NCBI GenBank assembly: GCA_964561165.1
Contig: CAZLOJ010000003.1
Coordinates: 14,531 to 78,530 of the forward strand
From: IMCC26077 sp964561165
Lineage (GTDB): Bacteria > Actinomycetota > Actinomycetes > Nanopelagicales > Nanopelagicaceae
Direction of reading: 5' to 3'
DNA length: 64,000 bases
Shown here: piece by piece, positions 17,673 to 25,972 of the stretch
Layout of the letters: every line of letters starts with the position of its first letter
Numbering within the stretch: the stretch's first letter is position 1
Translations under genes and position numbers: made by a program
Notes under the pieces: generated by a model
Told to the model about the DNA's origin: nothing
What the model saw: only the letters and a program-made list of their open reading frames with translations
Database searches by the model: none

Positions 17673-18499
17673 TAGCGTCGCTCCTCTTTCTGTTTGCAGA
17701 GCATGCAGAGTGTGGCCCGAGGGAACACTTGTAGTCGCGCTTTACCAATTGGGTTTCCGCAGATTTCACATTTGGTGTAGCTACCTGCCGCGATGCGCGC
17801 GAGCGCTAATTCTGTTTGCAAGACAAGATCTTGCGCGTTGTAAACAAGCGAGAGCTCATGCTCTCGTTCAAAAGTCTTAGTTCCCGCATCGGCCTGATCA
17901 TCGCCAGCGCCATCCGAGGAATCTTGCAATAACTCAGCGGCCTGAGCCTCTGCAGAGGCAAGCTCTTGCTTATACGTGGCGAGATCTTTTGTTAGTCGAA
18001 CCTTCATCTCTTTTAATTCATCTTTGCTCCACGGATTCTCTGAGCCCGAGACAATCAAAGGCGTAGGAATGTCTCGTAACGGCTTCAAGGCATGTTTACT
18101 CTTACGCTCGACCTTCGGTGGTGGCGGCAGTAATAGGCGTCTTTGGAAACCATCGTTAGGAGTACTTGCGCTCGTAGCACTCGATGGCGCCGAAGAAGTT
18201 GCCGGGCTCGCTCCCGCACTCCCTCCAGCAGAGTTACTTGCCTTGCTGGCCTTGCCCGCCTTGCCAGCAGCTGGCGCGCTCTTGGCTGGTGCCGGTGTTG
18301 GTGCGCTCGCGCTCTTCTTGGGAAATGGTCGCCCCTTACTTGCCGCAGGAGCTTTCTTGATGGGCTTGGCAGGGGCTTTCTTNNNNNNNNNNNNNNNNNN
18401 NNNNNNNNNNNNNNNNNNNNNNNNNNNNNNNNNNNNNNNNNNNNNNNNNNNNNNNNNNNNNNNNNNNNNNNNNNNNNNNNNNAGATATAAAGAATGCAT
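17672..18499 (-). CDS. TraR/DksA-type zinc-finger protein with Lys/Ala-rich N-terminus (interrupted by gap)
   Basis: The readable 3' part encodes a long Ala/Lys/Pro/Ser-rich region (AAPAKPIKKAPAASK onward), then a coiled-coil-like segment (KDELKEMKVRLTKDLATYKQELASAEAQ) and a C4 zinc finger CEICGNPIGKARLQVF...CMLC. This architecture matches actinobacterial DksA/TraR-like proteins, which act on RNA polymerase. The N-terminal coding part falls in the 100-N gap. The codons beyond the gap (ATG at 18499, MHSLY) stay in frame only if the gap length is right, so the true start is unknown. The gene lies directly upstream of lspA with a 1-nt overlap. Confidence 0.75.
   Translation of the reverse strand: MHSLYXXXXXXXXXXXXXXXXXXXXXXXXXXXXXXXXXXKKAPAKPIKKAPAASKGRPFPKKSASAPTPAPAKSAPAAGKAGKASKASNSAGGSAGASPATSSAPSSATSASTPNDGFQRRLLLPPPPKVERKSKHALKPLRDIPTPLIVSGSENPWSKDELKEMKVRLTKDLATYKQELASAEAQAAELLQDSSDGAGDDQADAGTKTFEREHELSLVYNAQDLVLQTELALARIAAGSYTKCEICGNPIGKARLQVFPRATLCMLCKQKEERR
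18383..18482. other. Assembly gap (100 N)
   Basis: Exactly 100 unknown bases, probably a gap of undetermined length. It lies in the low-complexity Lys/Ala-coding part of the TraR/DksA-like gene, and the promoter region shared with ileS may also be affected. Confidence 0.99.
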
Positions 18500-18534
18500 C
18501 AGAATTCAGAGGATGAGCCGGGAGCGCACTGCAT

Positions 18535-21500
18535 ATGAATCCACCGATCAACTCACGCACATATGAGGCCTTGCCAACGCATGTAGACCTTCCTGCGATG
18601 GAACGTGAGATTCTTGAATTTTGGAAGCGCAGTAGCATCTTCGACAAAAGCATTGCTGCTCGAAATGTAGCGGGCGCACAGCAGTGGAGCTTTTATGAAG
18701 GTCCCCCCACGGCAAATGGCCTACCTGGCACCCACCACATCGAAGCGCGCGTATTCAAGGATGTCTTTCCACGTTTTCATACGATGAAAGGAAAGTACGT
18801 TCCTCGTCGCGCTGGTTGGGATTGTCACGGACTGCCGGTCGAGCTTGCCGTAGAGAAAGAACTTGGTTTTACCGGAAAGCAAGATATCGAGAAATACGGC
18901 GTAGCTCAGTTCAATCAAAAATGTCGCGATTCGGTATTGCGCCATGTCGATGCATTTACTGAGATGACCGAGCGCATGGGCTTCTGGGTTGATTTTGATA
19001 AGGCCTATTGGACAATGTCGAGTGAGTACGTGGAGAGCGTTTGGTGGTCACTCGCGCAGATTTGGAAGAAGGGCTTACTCGTGCAAGACCATCGCGTTGC
19101 GCCGTATTGCCCGCGCTGTGGCACAGGGCTCTCCGATCACGAACTTGCGCAGGGCTACGAGAACATCACAGACCCCTCGGTCTATGTGAAGTTTCCGATC
19201 ACTTCTGGACCGTTTGAAAAGTTGGGCGCATCGTTTCTTGTGTGGACGACAACCCCTTGGACGCTCGTTTCTAACACTGCAATCGCGGTTCACCCTGAAG
19301 TCACGTATGTGTTGGCAGAGAGTGAGAGCGAGAAACTAATCGTTGCCGAAGATCTGCTGAGTTCTTTAGGTGATGGTTTTACCGTCACAGAGAAGATTTC
19401 TGGACGAGAGCTCGAGCATACGAAATACCGCAGACCATTTGATTGGATTGAGATTCCTGATGCACATTTCGTGGTGCTCGCGGAGTATGTAACAACAACC
19501 GATGGAACGGGGCTAGTTCACCAATCCCCTGCCTTCGGCGCCGACGATCTCCAAGTCTGTCGAAAATACAACCTCCCAGTTGTTAATCCGATCATGGGCG
19601 ACGGCACCTTTGAGAAATCCATTCCATTAGTGGCAGGCATGTTCTTCAAAGAGGCAGACAAACCGCTCGTGAAAGAACTCAAAGCACATGGACTACTTTT
19701 CAAACAACAAAATTATGAACACTCCTACCCACATTGTTGGCGATGCCATACGCCGCTGATGTATTACGCACAACCCTCCTGGTACATCCGTACTACGGCG
19801 ATCAAGGACGCGTTACTGCGCGAGAATGAGAAGACCGATTGGCATCCGGGGACTATCAAAACAGGTCGTTATGGGGATTGGCTCGAAAACAACATCGATT
19901 GGGCTCTCTCCAGAAATAGATACTGGGGCACTCCGCTACCTATCTGGCGCTGCGAAAACGGCCACATGATCTGTGTGGAATCACTCGCTGATCTCTCAAC
20001 GCGCGCCGGTAAGGACTATTCCGCCCTCGATCCGCACCGTCCTTATGTCGATGATGTTCTGCTCACGTGTACCGAGTGCCAGAAGCCTATGGCGCGAGTG
20101 CCTGAAGTAATTGATTGTTGGTACGACTCTGGCGCAATGCCATTTGCCCAACTTGGCTATCCGCATAAACCAGGTTCGCATGAGGAGTTTGCGGCAACCT
20201 ATCCAGCAGATTTCATCTGTGAGGCAATTGATCAAACTCGTGGCTGGTTCTACACGTTGATGACAATTGGCACTCTAGTATTTGATGAATCATCGTATAA
20301 AACTGTGCTCTGCCTTGGTCATATTCTCGATAAAGATGGTCGCAAGATGAGTAAGCATCTAGGCAATGTGCTCGAACCCATTCCGCTCATGGATCGACAT
20401 GGTGCAGATGCCGTTCGATGGTTCATGTTGGCCGCTGGTTCTCCCTGGTCGGCTCGTCGAGTAGGCCATGATGCAATTAGTGAAGTTATTCGCAAATCAC
20501 TTCTGACCTATTGGAATACCGTCTCATTCTTGACTTTGTACGGAAGCGTTGCGAATTTCATCCCCACAGGAGAACTTCACCTCACTCATTCATTAGATCG
20601 TTGGATTATCGCCGAACTCAATCAAACCATCGCAACAGTTGATGGGGCATTGAACGATTTTGATTCACAAGAGGCTGGTCGCGCGCTAGCCCACTTCATT
20701 GACGATCTCTCGAATTGGTATGTCCGTCGCTCACGCAGGAGATTCTGGGATGGCGAAGTCGATGCGCTCGAGACGCTCCATCATTGCATCGAGCAGCTCA
20801 CACTGCTTATGGCGCCTATGGTTCCATTTATCTCAGAACAGGTGTGGCAGAAGGTGCTGCGACCAGTCGACAGCTCCCTTCCAGAATCGGTCCATCTCGC
20901 CGACTTCCCCACCTCTTATTCGAAGCTAATTGACCAATCTTTGATGACTAAGGTGGCAACCACTCGGAGAATCGTCGAACTGGGACGAGCTGCGCGAGCA
21001 ACCTCGCAAGTCAAAATCAGGCAACCGTTAGGCAGAGCGCTTGTTGCTGGATATTCACTCTTAGATTCAGAGCTGCAAGAACAAATCGCCGATGAACTTA
21101 ACGTCCATCGAATTGAAGATATCTCACAGGTCGGAAGTGATCTGGTGACCTATGCGGTGAAAGCAAACTTCCGAAGCCTTGGTGCTAAATATGGCGCCGC
21201 AGTCCAAGAGGCAGCTAAAGCAATCGCTAGCAAAGAACCTGGCGAACTTGTTCGTGCCGTACGAAGCGCAGGCACGGTGACGGTCGGAGAATTCGAAATC
21301 GCTATTGAAGATTTGGTCATCACTGAAACGCCAAAATCTGGCTGGGCTGTTGCAAGTCATGACGGGGAATCAGTCGCGCTAGATCTTGAACTCAATCCCG
21401 AGTTAATAACAGAGGGTTTTATCCGCGAAATCATTCGCGTGATTCAAGAAGAGCGCAAGCAAAGTGGCTTGCACGTCTCTGACCGAATTTATCTAGCTTG

Positions 21501-21663
21501 GAACGGAGACGAGGAGATCATTCGCGCTTTCGCTTCAGGTGGCGAAGGGATTGCTCAAGAAGTTTTGGCGCTATCGATTACCCGAAATGAACTCCTTACT
21601 CTGCCAGGTTCCGATTCTGGCGACGATCACTTGCCAATAGCAATTGAAATCACGAAAGTTTAG
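18535..21663 (+). CDS. ileS: Isoleucyl-tRNA synthetase, type 2-like
   Basis: Charges tRNA-Ile. The 1042-residue class I synthetase has a HIGH-box variant GLPGTHHIE at 62-70, the editing-domain WTTTPWTL, Zn-type cysteine pairs (CPRCGTGLSDHE, CWRCHTP), and KMSKHLGN at 604-611. The GxHH and KMSKH forms and the length resemble the eukaryote-like type 2 IleRS rather than the E. coli type. The gene is alone on the plus strand, divergent from the TraR-like gene and convergent with yggT (stops 4 nt apart). Confidence 0.95.
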   Translation: MNPPINSRTYEALPTHVDLPAMEREILEFWKRSSIFDKSIAARNVAGAQQWSFYEGPPTANGLPGTHHIEARVFKDVFPRFHTMKGKYVPRRAGWDCHGLPVELAVEKELGFTGKQDIEKYGVAQFNQKCRDSVLRHVDAFTEMTERMGFWVDFDKAYWTMSSEYVESVWWSLAQIWKKGLLVQDHRVAPYCPRCGTGLSDHELAQGYENITDPSVYVKFPITSGPFEKLGASFLVWTTTPWTLVSNTAIAVHPEVTYVLAESESEKLIVAEDLLSSLGDGFTVTEKISGRELEHTKYRRPFDWIEIPDAHFVVLAEYVTTTDGTGLVHQSPAFGADDLQVCRKYNLPVVNPIMGDGTFEKSIPLVAGMFFKEADKPLVKELKAHGLLFKQQNYEHSYPHCWRCHTPLMYYAQPSWYIRTTAIKDALLRENEKTDWHPGTIKTGRYGDWLENNIDWALSRNRYWGTPLPIWRCENGHMICVESLADLSTRAGKDYSALDPHRPYVDDVLLTCTECQKPMARVPEVIDCWYDSGAMPFAQLGYPHKPGSHEEFAATYPADFICEAIDQTRGWFYTLMTIGTLVFDESSYKTVLCLGHILDKDGRKMSKHLGNVLEPIPLMDRHGADAVRWFMLAAGSPWSARRVGHDAISEVIRKSLLTYWNTVSFLTLYGSVANFIPTGELHLTHSLDRWIIAELNQTIATVDGALNDFDSQEAGRALAHFIDDLSNWYVRRSRRRFWDGEVDALETLHHCIEQLTLLMAPMVPFISEQVWQKVLRPVDSSLPESVHLADFPTSYSKLIDQSLMTKVATTRRIVELGRAARATSQVKIRQPLGRALVAGYSLLDSELQEQIADELNVHRIEDISQVGSDLVTYAVKANFRSLGAKYGAAVQEAAKAIASKEPGELVRAVRSAGTVTVGEFEIAIEDLVITETPKSGWAVASHDGESVALDLELNPELITEGFIREIIRVIQEERKQSGLHVSDRIYLAWNGDEEIIRAFASGGEGIAQEVLALSITRNELLTLPGSDSGDDHLPIAIEITKV

Positions 21664-21667
21664 ATAA

Positions 21668-21952
21668 CTAGAGCATCCGAGCAAACGGTATTAGTAGTGA
21701 AACGAGTAAAAAGACCGCGATATAGGCAAGGTCAAAACTCACTGCTCCCATGCGGATTGGTGGGATGAAGCGGCGCGCGAAATTAAGTGGCGGATCCGTG
21801 ATTGCGTAAATCAACTCCACCAATGCCAACACAGGACCCTTTGGTCTCCAGTTCCTGGCAAACATGCGCACATAGTCAAAGATTAATCTGCCAATAAGGA
21901 TGTAAATGAAGATTTGCAGGATGGTTGCAAGAAGTGCACCGAAGGCGCTCAT
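21668..21952 (-). CDS. YggT-family membrane protein
   Basis: A 94-residue protein with two hydrophobic helices and the family pattern IGRLIFDYVRMF...ITDPPLNFARRFIPPIRMGAVSFDLAYI. YggT proteins occur after sepF in actinobacterial and firmicute division clusters; the function is poorly defined. Here it starts 9 nt after the sepF stop and is the last gene of the dcw cluster. The divIVA/wag31 gene that normally follows is missing. Confidence 0.9.
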   Translation of the reverse strand: MSAFGALLATILQIFIYILIGRLIFDYVRMFARNWRPKGPVLALVELIYAITDPPLNFARRFIPPIRMGAVSFDLAYIAVFLLVSLLIPFARML

Positions 21953-21961
21953 AGCGCGTGA

Positions 21962-22504
21962 TCAGCTCTGATTGAAGAAGCTTGCTTCGGCGGCTGCAAA
22001 TTTATCTTCAGCGCTAACTTTTACATTTGGCGGTGAAAGGAGGAAAACTTTTGCGGTCACTCGTTCGATAGAGCCACGATGACCGAAAACTAAACCTGCA
22101 GCGAAATCAACAAGGCGCTTGGCATCTGCATCGTCCATGTCAGTGAGATTCATAATCACCGGAGTGTGGTCGCGATAGTGCTCGCCGATTATCCGAGCAT
22201 CGTTGTAACTATGCGGATGGAGCGTGATGATGCGATCAAGCACTGGTTCTTCTTTGTAAACGGGAGTCACCGTCTCTACCGCACGAAATCTCGGAGCAGG
22301 TTCGGAGAGAACTGGTGTGCTCTCTGAGCGGGAGCCGAAGAATCTACTGCCTGAACTTTTTGCAACTGGAGAAACTTGAGGACGTGCTGGCGCAGCTGCC
22401 GCAGTTGATGCAGGGACAGAGTGGCTCTCTGAAGCGAGCGAATCGTCACTTCCATCGTCAACAAGTCCGAGATAGAGGGCAACTTTACGAAGTGGGCTCG
22501 ACAT
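21962..22504 (-). CDS. sepF: Cell-division protein SepF
   Basis: FtsZ-binding, membrane-associated septum protein, which in Actinobacteria lacking FtsA serves as the membrane tether of FtsZ. The 180-residue product has an amphipathic N-terminus (SPLRKVALYLGLV), a long Ser/Ala/Pro linker, and the SepF fold from about residue 90. That fold contains ITLHPHSYNDARIIGEHYRDHTPVIMNL and VDFAAGLVFGHRGSIERV. The gene lies 11 nt after the yggS homologue in the conserved order ftsZ-pgeF-yggS-sepF-yggT. Confidence 0.95.
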   Translation of the reverse strand: MSSPLRKVALYLGLVDDGSDDSLASESHSVPASTAAAAPARPQVSPVAKSSGSRFFGSRSESTPVLSEPAPRFRAVETVTPVYKEEPVLDRIITLHPHSYNDARIIGEHYRDHTPVIMNLTDMDDADAKRLVDFAAGLVFGHRGSIERVTAKVFLLSPPNVKVSAEDKFAAAEASFFNQS

Positions 22505-22515
22505 AATGTCTAAAT

Positions 22516-23268
22516 CTAGACCCCGGATGTGCGAGAACCCAGGATTGACGAGCCAATTCGCAGATGTGTCGCGCCGCAGGCGAGGGCTGGGATGAAGTCT
22601 CCACTCATGCCCGCCGAGATTTTTGTTATCGCAGGTGATAACGCGTTGAGCTCATAAAAAACCTTTTGAAGCCTTGCAAATGCGCTCTCTGGTTGCGCTT
22701 CGAGCGGGGCCACCCCCATGACACCTGTGAGGCAAATACCCGATAAGCGACCTGCGCTCTGCTCGATCTGGAGGTATGTGAGTAATTCGCGAGCGCCTGC
22801 AACGTTGATGCCACCTCTACCCGCGCTACCCGTGTGCTCTACTTGAGAATCCTCGTCTAACGAGATCTGAATCAAGCATTCCACGATCCGTTCATGTTTA
22901 ATCGCCGAGTCTGAGAGCCCCTGGAGATACTTCTGATCATCGACCGAGTGGACAAGATTTGCCCATGAGCCGATAGATGCCAATTTGTTTCGCTGTAACT
23001 GTCCCTGATAGTGCCATCGAATATCCTTGAACTTGCTCTTTTGCGCCGTGGCAAAGTATTCAACTTTCTCGCGCGCCTCCTGCTCTCGGTTTTCTCCAAA
23101 ATCACGGACTCCTAAGTTGTAGAGAATTTCTATGTCGCGCACTGGAAAATTTTTCGTCACAGCGATGAGTGTGATCTCAGAGCGATCTCGGCCGGCATCA
23201 CGCACTGCCGTGGCAACCTGCGCTTGGACGCGAGCAAGGTTCTCGGCAATTTCTGCTTCACGATCCAC
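22516..23268 (-). CDS. YggS-family PLP homeostasis protein
   Basis: A 250-residue alanine-racemase-like barrel that binds pyridoxal phosphate and helps PLP homeostasis (PLPBP/COG0325). The PLP lysine is in ITLIAVTKNFPV, and GENREQEAREK, WHYQGQLQRNK and LSAGMSGDF are family blocks. Start is GTG at 23268, overlapping the pgeF stop by 11 nt. It belongs to the ftsZ-sepF gene set. Confidence 0.92.
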   Translation of the reverse strand: MDREAEIAENLARVQAQVATAVRDAGRDRSEITLIAVTKNFPVRDIEILYNLGVRDFGENREQEAREKVEYFATAQKSKFKDIRWHYQGQLQRNKLASIGSWANLVHSVDDQKYLQGLSDSAIKHERIVECLIQISLDEDSQVEHTGSAGRGGINVAGARELLTYLQIEQSAGRLSGICLTGVMGVAPLEAQPESAFARLQKVFYELNALSPAITKISAGMSGDFIPALACGATHLRIGSSILGSRTSGV

Positions 23269-23977
23269 GAACTACCACCCCCGCCTGACGTCCTGTGATC
23301 CGCTCGCGCCGAAAAGAATAGTAATCCTGACTTTCATAGGTACAGATACCGTTCCATTCTGCATTGAGCACCTCTGCAGCCGATTGTTTTTCAACGATAG
23401 AAAGAATCGACCGCGGAATATCGAGAGTGCTGCGCTGTATGTGATCATCTGTAGCTAGTGCGGATCGACCCACGACAAAACCCCGAGCGTAAGCGCGCTC
23501 GGCGAGCTCGTCTGCGATTTCGTAACAGCTTCCGCAGATGGTCGCCCCAATGTGGAGCGCGAAAGGTTCGTGAGCCATTAGAGCCAAAGCCTTTTCGACA
23601 ATTCCATCGAATAATCCACGCCAGCCCACGTGAATAGCAGCAACGGTCGTTGCCCCGATGAGGAGCACTGGGGCGCAATCTGCAACGAGTACGGCAAGAC
23701 CCACGCCAGGAGTTTTGGTGATGAGTCCATCGCACTCAGGAATCACATTTGAATCCGAAGCAGAATCAATTTCGATAATCGTGGAACCGTGCATTTGATT
23801 CATAAAAAAGAGTTGCTCTTTTTTTAGCGCTAAGGCACTAGCAAGAGCTGCACGATTGGCCAATACACAATCCAGGTCATCTCCCACATGGGTCGCAAGA
23901 TTATTCTGGTGAAAGGGAGGAAGGCTCCGCCCAGGGCTAGGAGAGGTGCGCGATGTGAAGGTGTAGAAACTCTCCAC
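23258..23977 (-). CDS. pgeF: PgeF-family (laccase-domain) purine/muropeptide-editing protein
   Basis: A 239-residue DUF152/multi-copper polyphenol oxidase-like protein. Family members have purine nucleoside hydrolase or phosphorylase activity, and E. coli YfiH/PgeF corrects misincorporated residues in peptidoglycan precursors. Conserved blocks are MNQMHGSTI, DGLITKTPGVGLAVLVADCAPVLL (Cys), IHVGWRGLFDGIVEKAL (His) and ATICGSCYEI (Cys). Starts with GTG 36 nt downstream of ftsZ. Which activity applies here is unknown. Confidence 0.9.
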   Translation of the reverse strand: MESFYTFTSRTSPSPGRSLPPFHQNNLATHVGDDLDCVLANRAALASALALKKEQLFFMNQMHGSTIIEIDSASDSNVIPECDGLITKTPGVGLAVLVADCAPVLLIGATTVAAIHVGWRGLFDGIVEKALALMAHEPFALHIGATICGSCYEIADELAERAYARGFVVGRSALATDDHIQRSTLDIPRSILSIVEKQSAAEVLNAEWNGICTYESQDYYSFRRERITGRQAGVVVRGS

Positions 23978-24013
23978 CTTTATTCCTTGTACTCCGCGAT
24001 AGCTTGCGTCTGA

Positions 24014-25156
24014 TTACTTAAGAAAATCCGGTACATCTAATTCGTCGACAGTGCCATCTTCTTCGAAGATAATTCGCTTTCTGGTGGCCCCGCCACCCAG
24101 TGCGCTACCAGAGTTTGCGGGAATCGTCGCGGCAACCTCAACGGGGTCGTTCTTCTCCCGCACGGGCGCCACTGGTGTTTCAATCACCGGCACGTCAATC
24201 TTCGTCGGTTCGCCACTTTCAAAACCAGCGGCAATCACCGTGACTCGAACTTCATCGCCCAACGCGTCATCAATAACGGTGCCATAAATGATGTTGGCAT
24301 CTGGATGAGCTGAGGCCGCTACCAATTCGGCAGCTTCACTAATTTCGAAGAGACCAAGATCCGAACCACCTGCGATGGAGAGCAACACGCCGTGCGCCCC
24401 ATCAATCGATGCCTCAAGCAATGGGCTAGCAATTGCAGATTCGGCTGCGCGCGTTGCTCGGTTCTCACCTCGGGCGGATCCAATTCCCATCAACGCAGAA
24501 CCAGCGCCATACATAACCGATCGAACGTCGGCGAAATCTAAGTTGATTAAACCCGGAGTGGTGATGAGATCAGTGATTCCCTGAACGCCAGCCAAGAGAA
24601 CTTGATCGGCGCTCTTAAATGCCTCGAGAGCGGTAATCGTTCGGTCGGAGATAGAGAGTAATCGATCGTTTGGAATGACAATTAACGTATCGACCTCTCT
24701 ACGAAGCGATGCGATTCCCTCGTCAGCTTGTGTTGCCCGACGCTTGCCCTCGAAGGTAAATGGTCGCGTGACAACACCAACTGTTAGCGCGCCCAACTCG
24801 CGCGCAATTCGAGCGACGATTGGAGCGCCACCTGTTCCTGTGCCGCCACCTTCACCAGCAGTAACAAAAACCATGTCAGCGCCGCGAAGCACTTCTTTGA
24901 TCTCTTCTTCATGGTCTGCAGCAGCCTGACGTCCAACATCCGGTGAGGCGCCAGCACCTAATCCACGCGTAACTGCTCTACCGATATCTAATTTCACATC
25001 TGCATCACTCATGAGTAACGCTTGCGCATCTGTATTAATAGCGATGAACTCAACGCCCTTTAATCCAACGTCAATCATTCGATTGACAGCGTTAACCCCA
25101 CCGCCACCAATGCCAACAACTTTTATTACTGCAAGATAATTTTGCGGGGTTACCAC
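24014..25156 (-). CDS. ftsZ: Cell-division tubulin homologue FtsZ
   Basis: GTPase that forms the division ring. The 380-residue product has the nucleotide-binding start KVVGIGGGGVNAVNRM, the tubulin signature in AGEGGGTGTGGAP and the T7-loop region GLINLDFADVR. After a variable linker it ends with the tail peptide DELDVPDFL, which binds SepF and FtsW in Actinobacteria. Start is GTG at 25156 with GAAAGG upstream. A 147-nt spacer separates it from ftsQ, the only sizeable gap inside the dcw cluster. Confidence 0.97.
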   Translation of the reverse strand: MVTPQNYLAVIKVVGIGGGGVNAVNRMIDVGLKGVEFIAINTDAQALLMSDADVKLDIGRAVTRGLGAGASPDVGRQAAADHEEEIKEVLRGADMVFVTAGEGGGTGTGGAPIVARIARELGALTVGVVTRPFTFEGKRRATQADEGIASLRREVDTLIVIPNDRLLSISDRTITALEAFKSADQVLLAGVQGITDLITTPGLINLDFADVRSVMYGAGSALMGIGSARGENRATRAAESAIASPLLEASIDGAHGVLLSIAGGSDLGLFEISEAAELVAASAHPDANIIYGTVIDDALGDEVRVTVIAAGFESGEPTKIDVPVIETPVAPVREKNDPVEVAATIPANSGSALGGGATRKRIIFEEDGTVDELDVPDFLK

Positions 25157-25188
25157 AGTTACGCCTTTCGACAGGAGATAACCCTCAT

Positions 25189-25217
25189 TCTCTACTTGAG
25201 AGTGAGCGCTAACTCAA
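25189..25217 (-). promoter_or_regulatory. Candidate ftsZ promoter
   Basis: In the ftsQ-ftsZ spacer the minus strand reads TTGAGT (25212-25217), 17 nt, then TAGAGA (25189-25194), about 32 nt before the GTG of ftsZ. The -10 match is weak (3 of 6), but the spacing is right and ftsZ commonly has its own promoter. Confidence 0.35.
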
Positions 25218-25303
25218 AACTTGGCGAGAAGGTAGAGGTATTCCCTTCGCTCTACAAACACCAACGCGTTTTTTCTTTGTTGTGTCGCGAGGGAATTTTC
25301 TGA

Positions 25304-25972
25304 TTAACGAACAGTGGGCGTCAGAGGCGTGGCGATATCAACAAATCGCGCCCTTTTATTCTCAGGAGCTGCTAGTAGCGCGTCAAGAACGGTGAGTTTC
25401 GCCTCTTGATCGCCAACGCTCCCCCAAAGAATCTTGAGTCCGCCGCGAAGTTCAAGCGTGATTGATGCCTTACTCGGCAAATCAATTCTTGCCACTCGCT
25501 GGCGTATTTTCTTGGGCAAGGCGTCATATATTTGCATCGCATCACTGATAAAACGTCGGTCACCTGCAATAACCGGAACTCCTTGCGGAGCTCTTGTTAC
25601 CTCTATGAAAGTCACACCATTTTTATCTCCAAGAAGAAATTTTCCCTGACGTGTGGCGAATGCAACATCAACCTCTCGCAACTCTATTGCGAGCTCAACG
25701 GTGTGGAACGGTTTTCGATTGATCTCAACGCCTGCAACTTCGGGGTAGACACTCAGCGCACGCGCCACATCCCCCGCATTGATGCGCGCCAATTTGTCAC
25801 CTATATCAATGCCACTTTTCCGAATGATTTTTTTTGCTGTCAAAGTTTTCGAGCCCTTTAAGCCAGATACTTCGATCGAACGTATGTCAAAGATGCTTGA
25901 CCAACCAAAGAGATATCCCAGCACCGCCACGAGGATGATGGGGATGAGTAACTTTTTAAACTTAACGCTCAT
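25304..25972 (-). CDS. ftsQ: Cell-division protein FtsQ
   Basis: Bitopic membrane protein linking FtsZ-ring and FtsBL/FtsWI complexes. The 222-residue product has a short cytoplasmic tail, one transmembrane helix (LLIPIILVAVLGYLFGW) and a POTRA domain beginning FDIRSIEVSGLKGSKTLTAKKII, followed by the FtsQ domain. The start overlaps the murC stop by 11 nt. Confidence 0.92.
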   Translation of the reverse strand: MSVKFKKLLIPIILVAVLGYLFGWSSIFDIRSIEVSGLKGSKTLTAKKIIRKSGIDIGDKLARINAGDVARALSVYPEVAGVEINRKPFHTVELAIELREVDVAFATRQGKFLLGDKNGVTFIEVTRAPQGVPVIAGDRRFISDAMQIYDALPKKIRQRVARIDLPSKASITLELRGGLKILWGSVGDQEAKLTVLDALLAAPENKRARFVDIATPLTPTVR

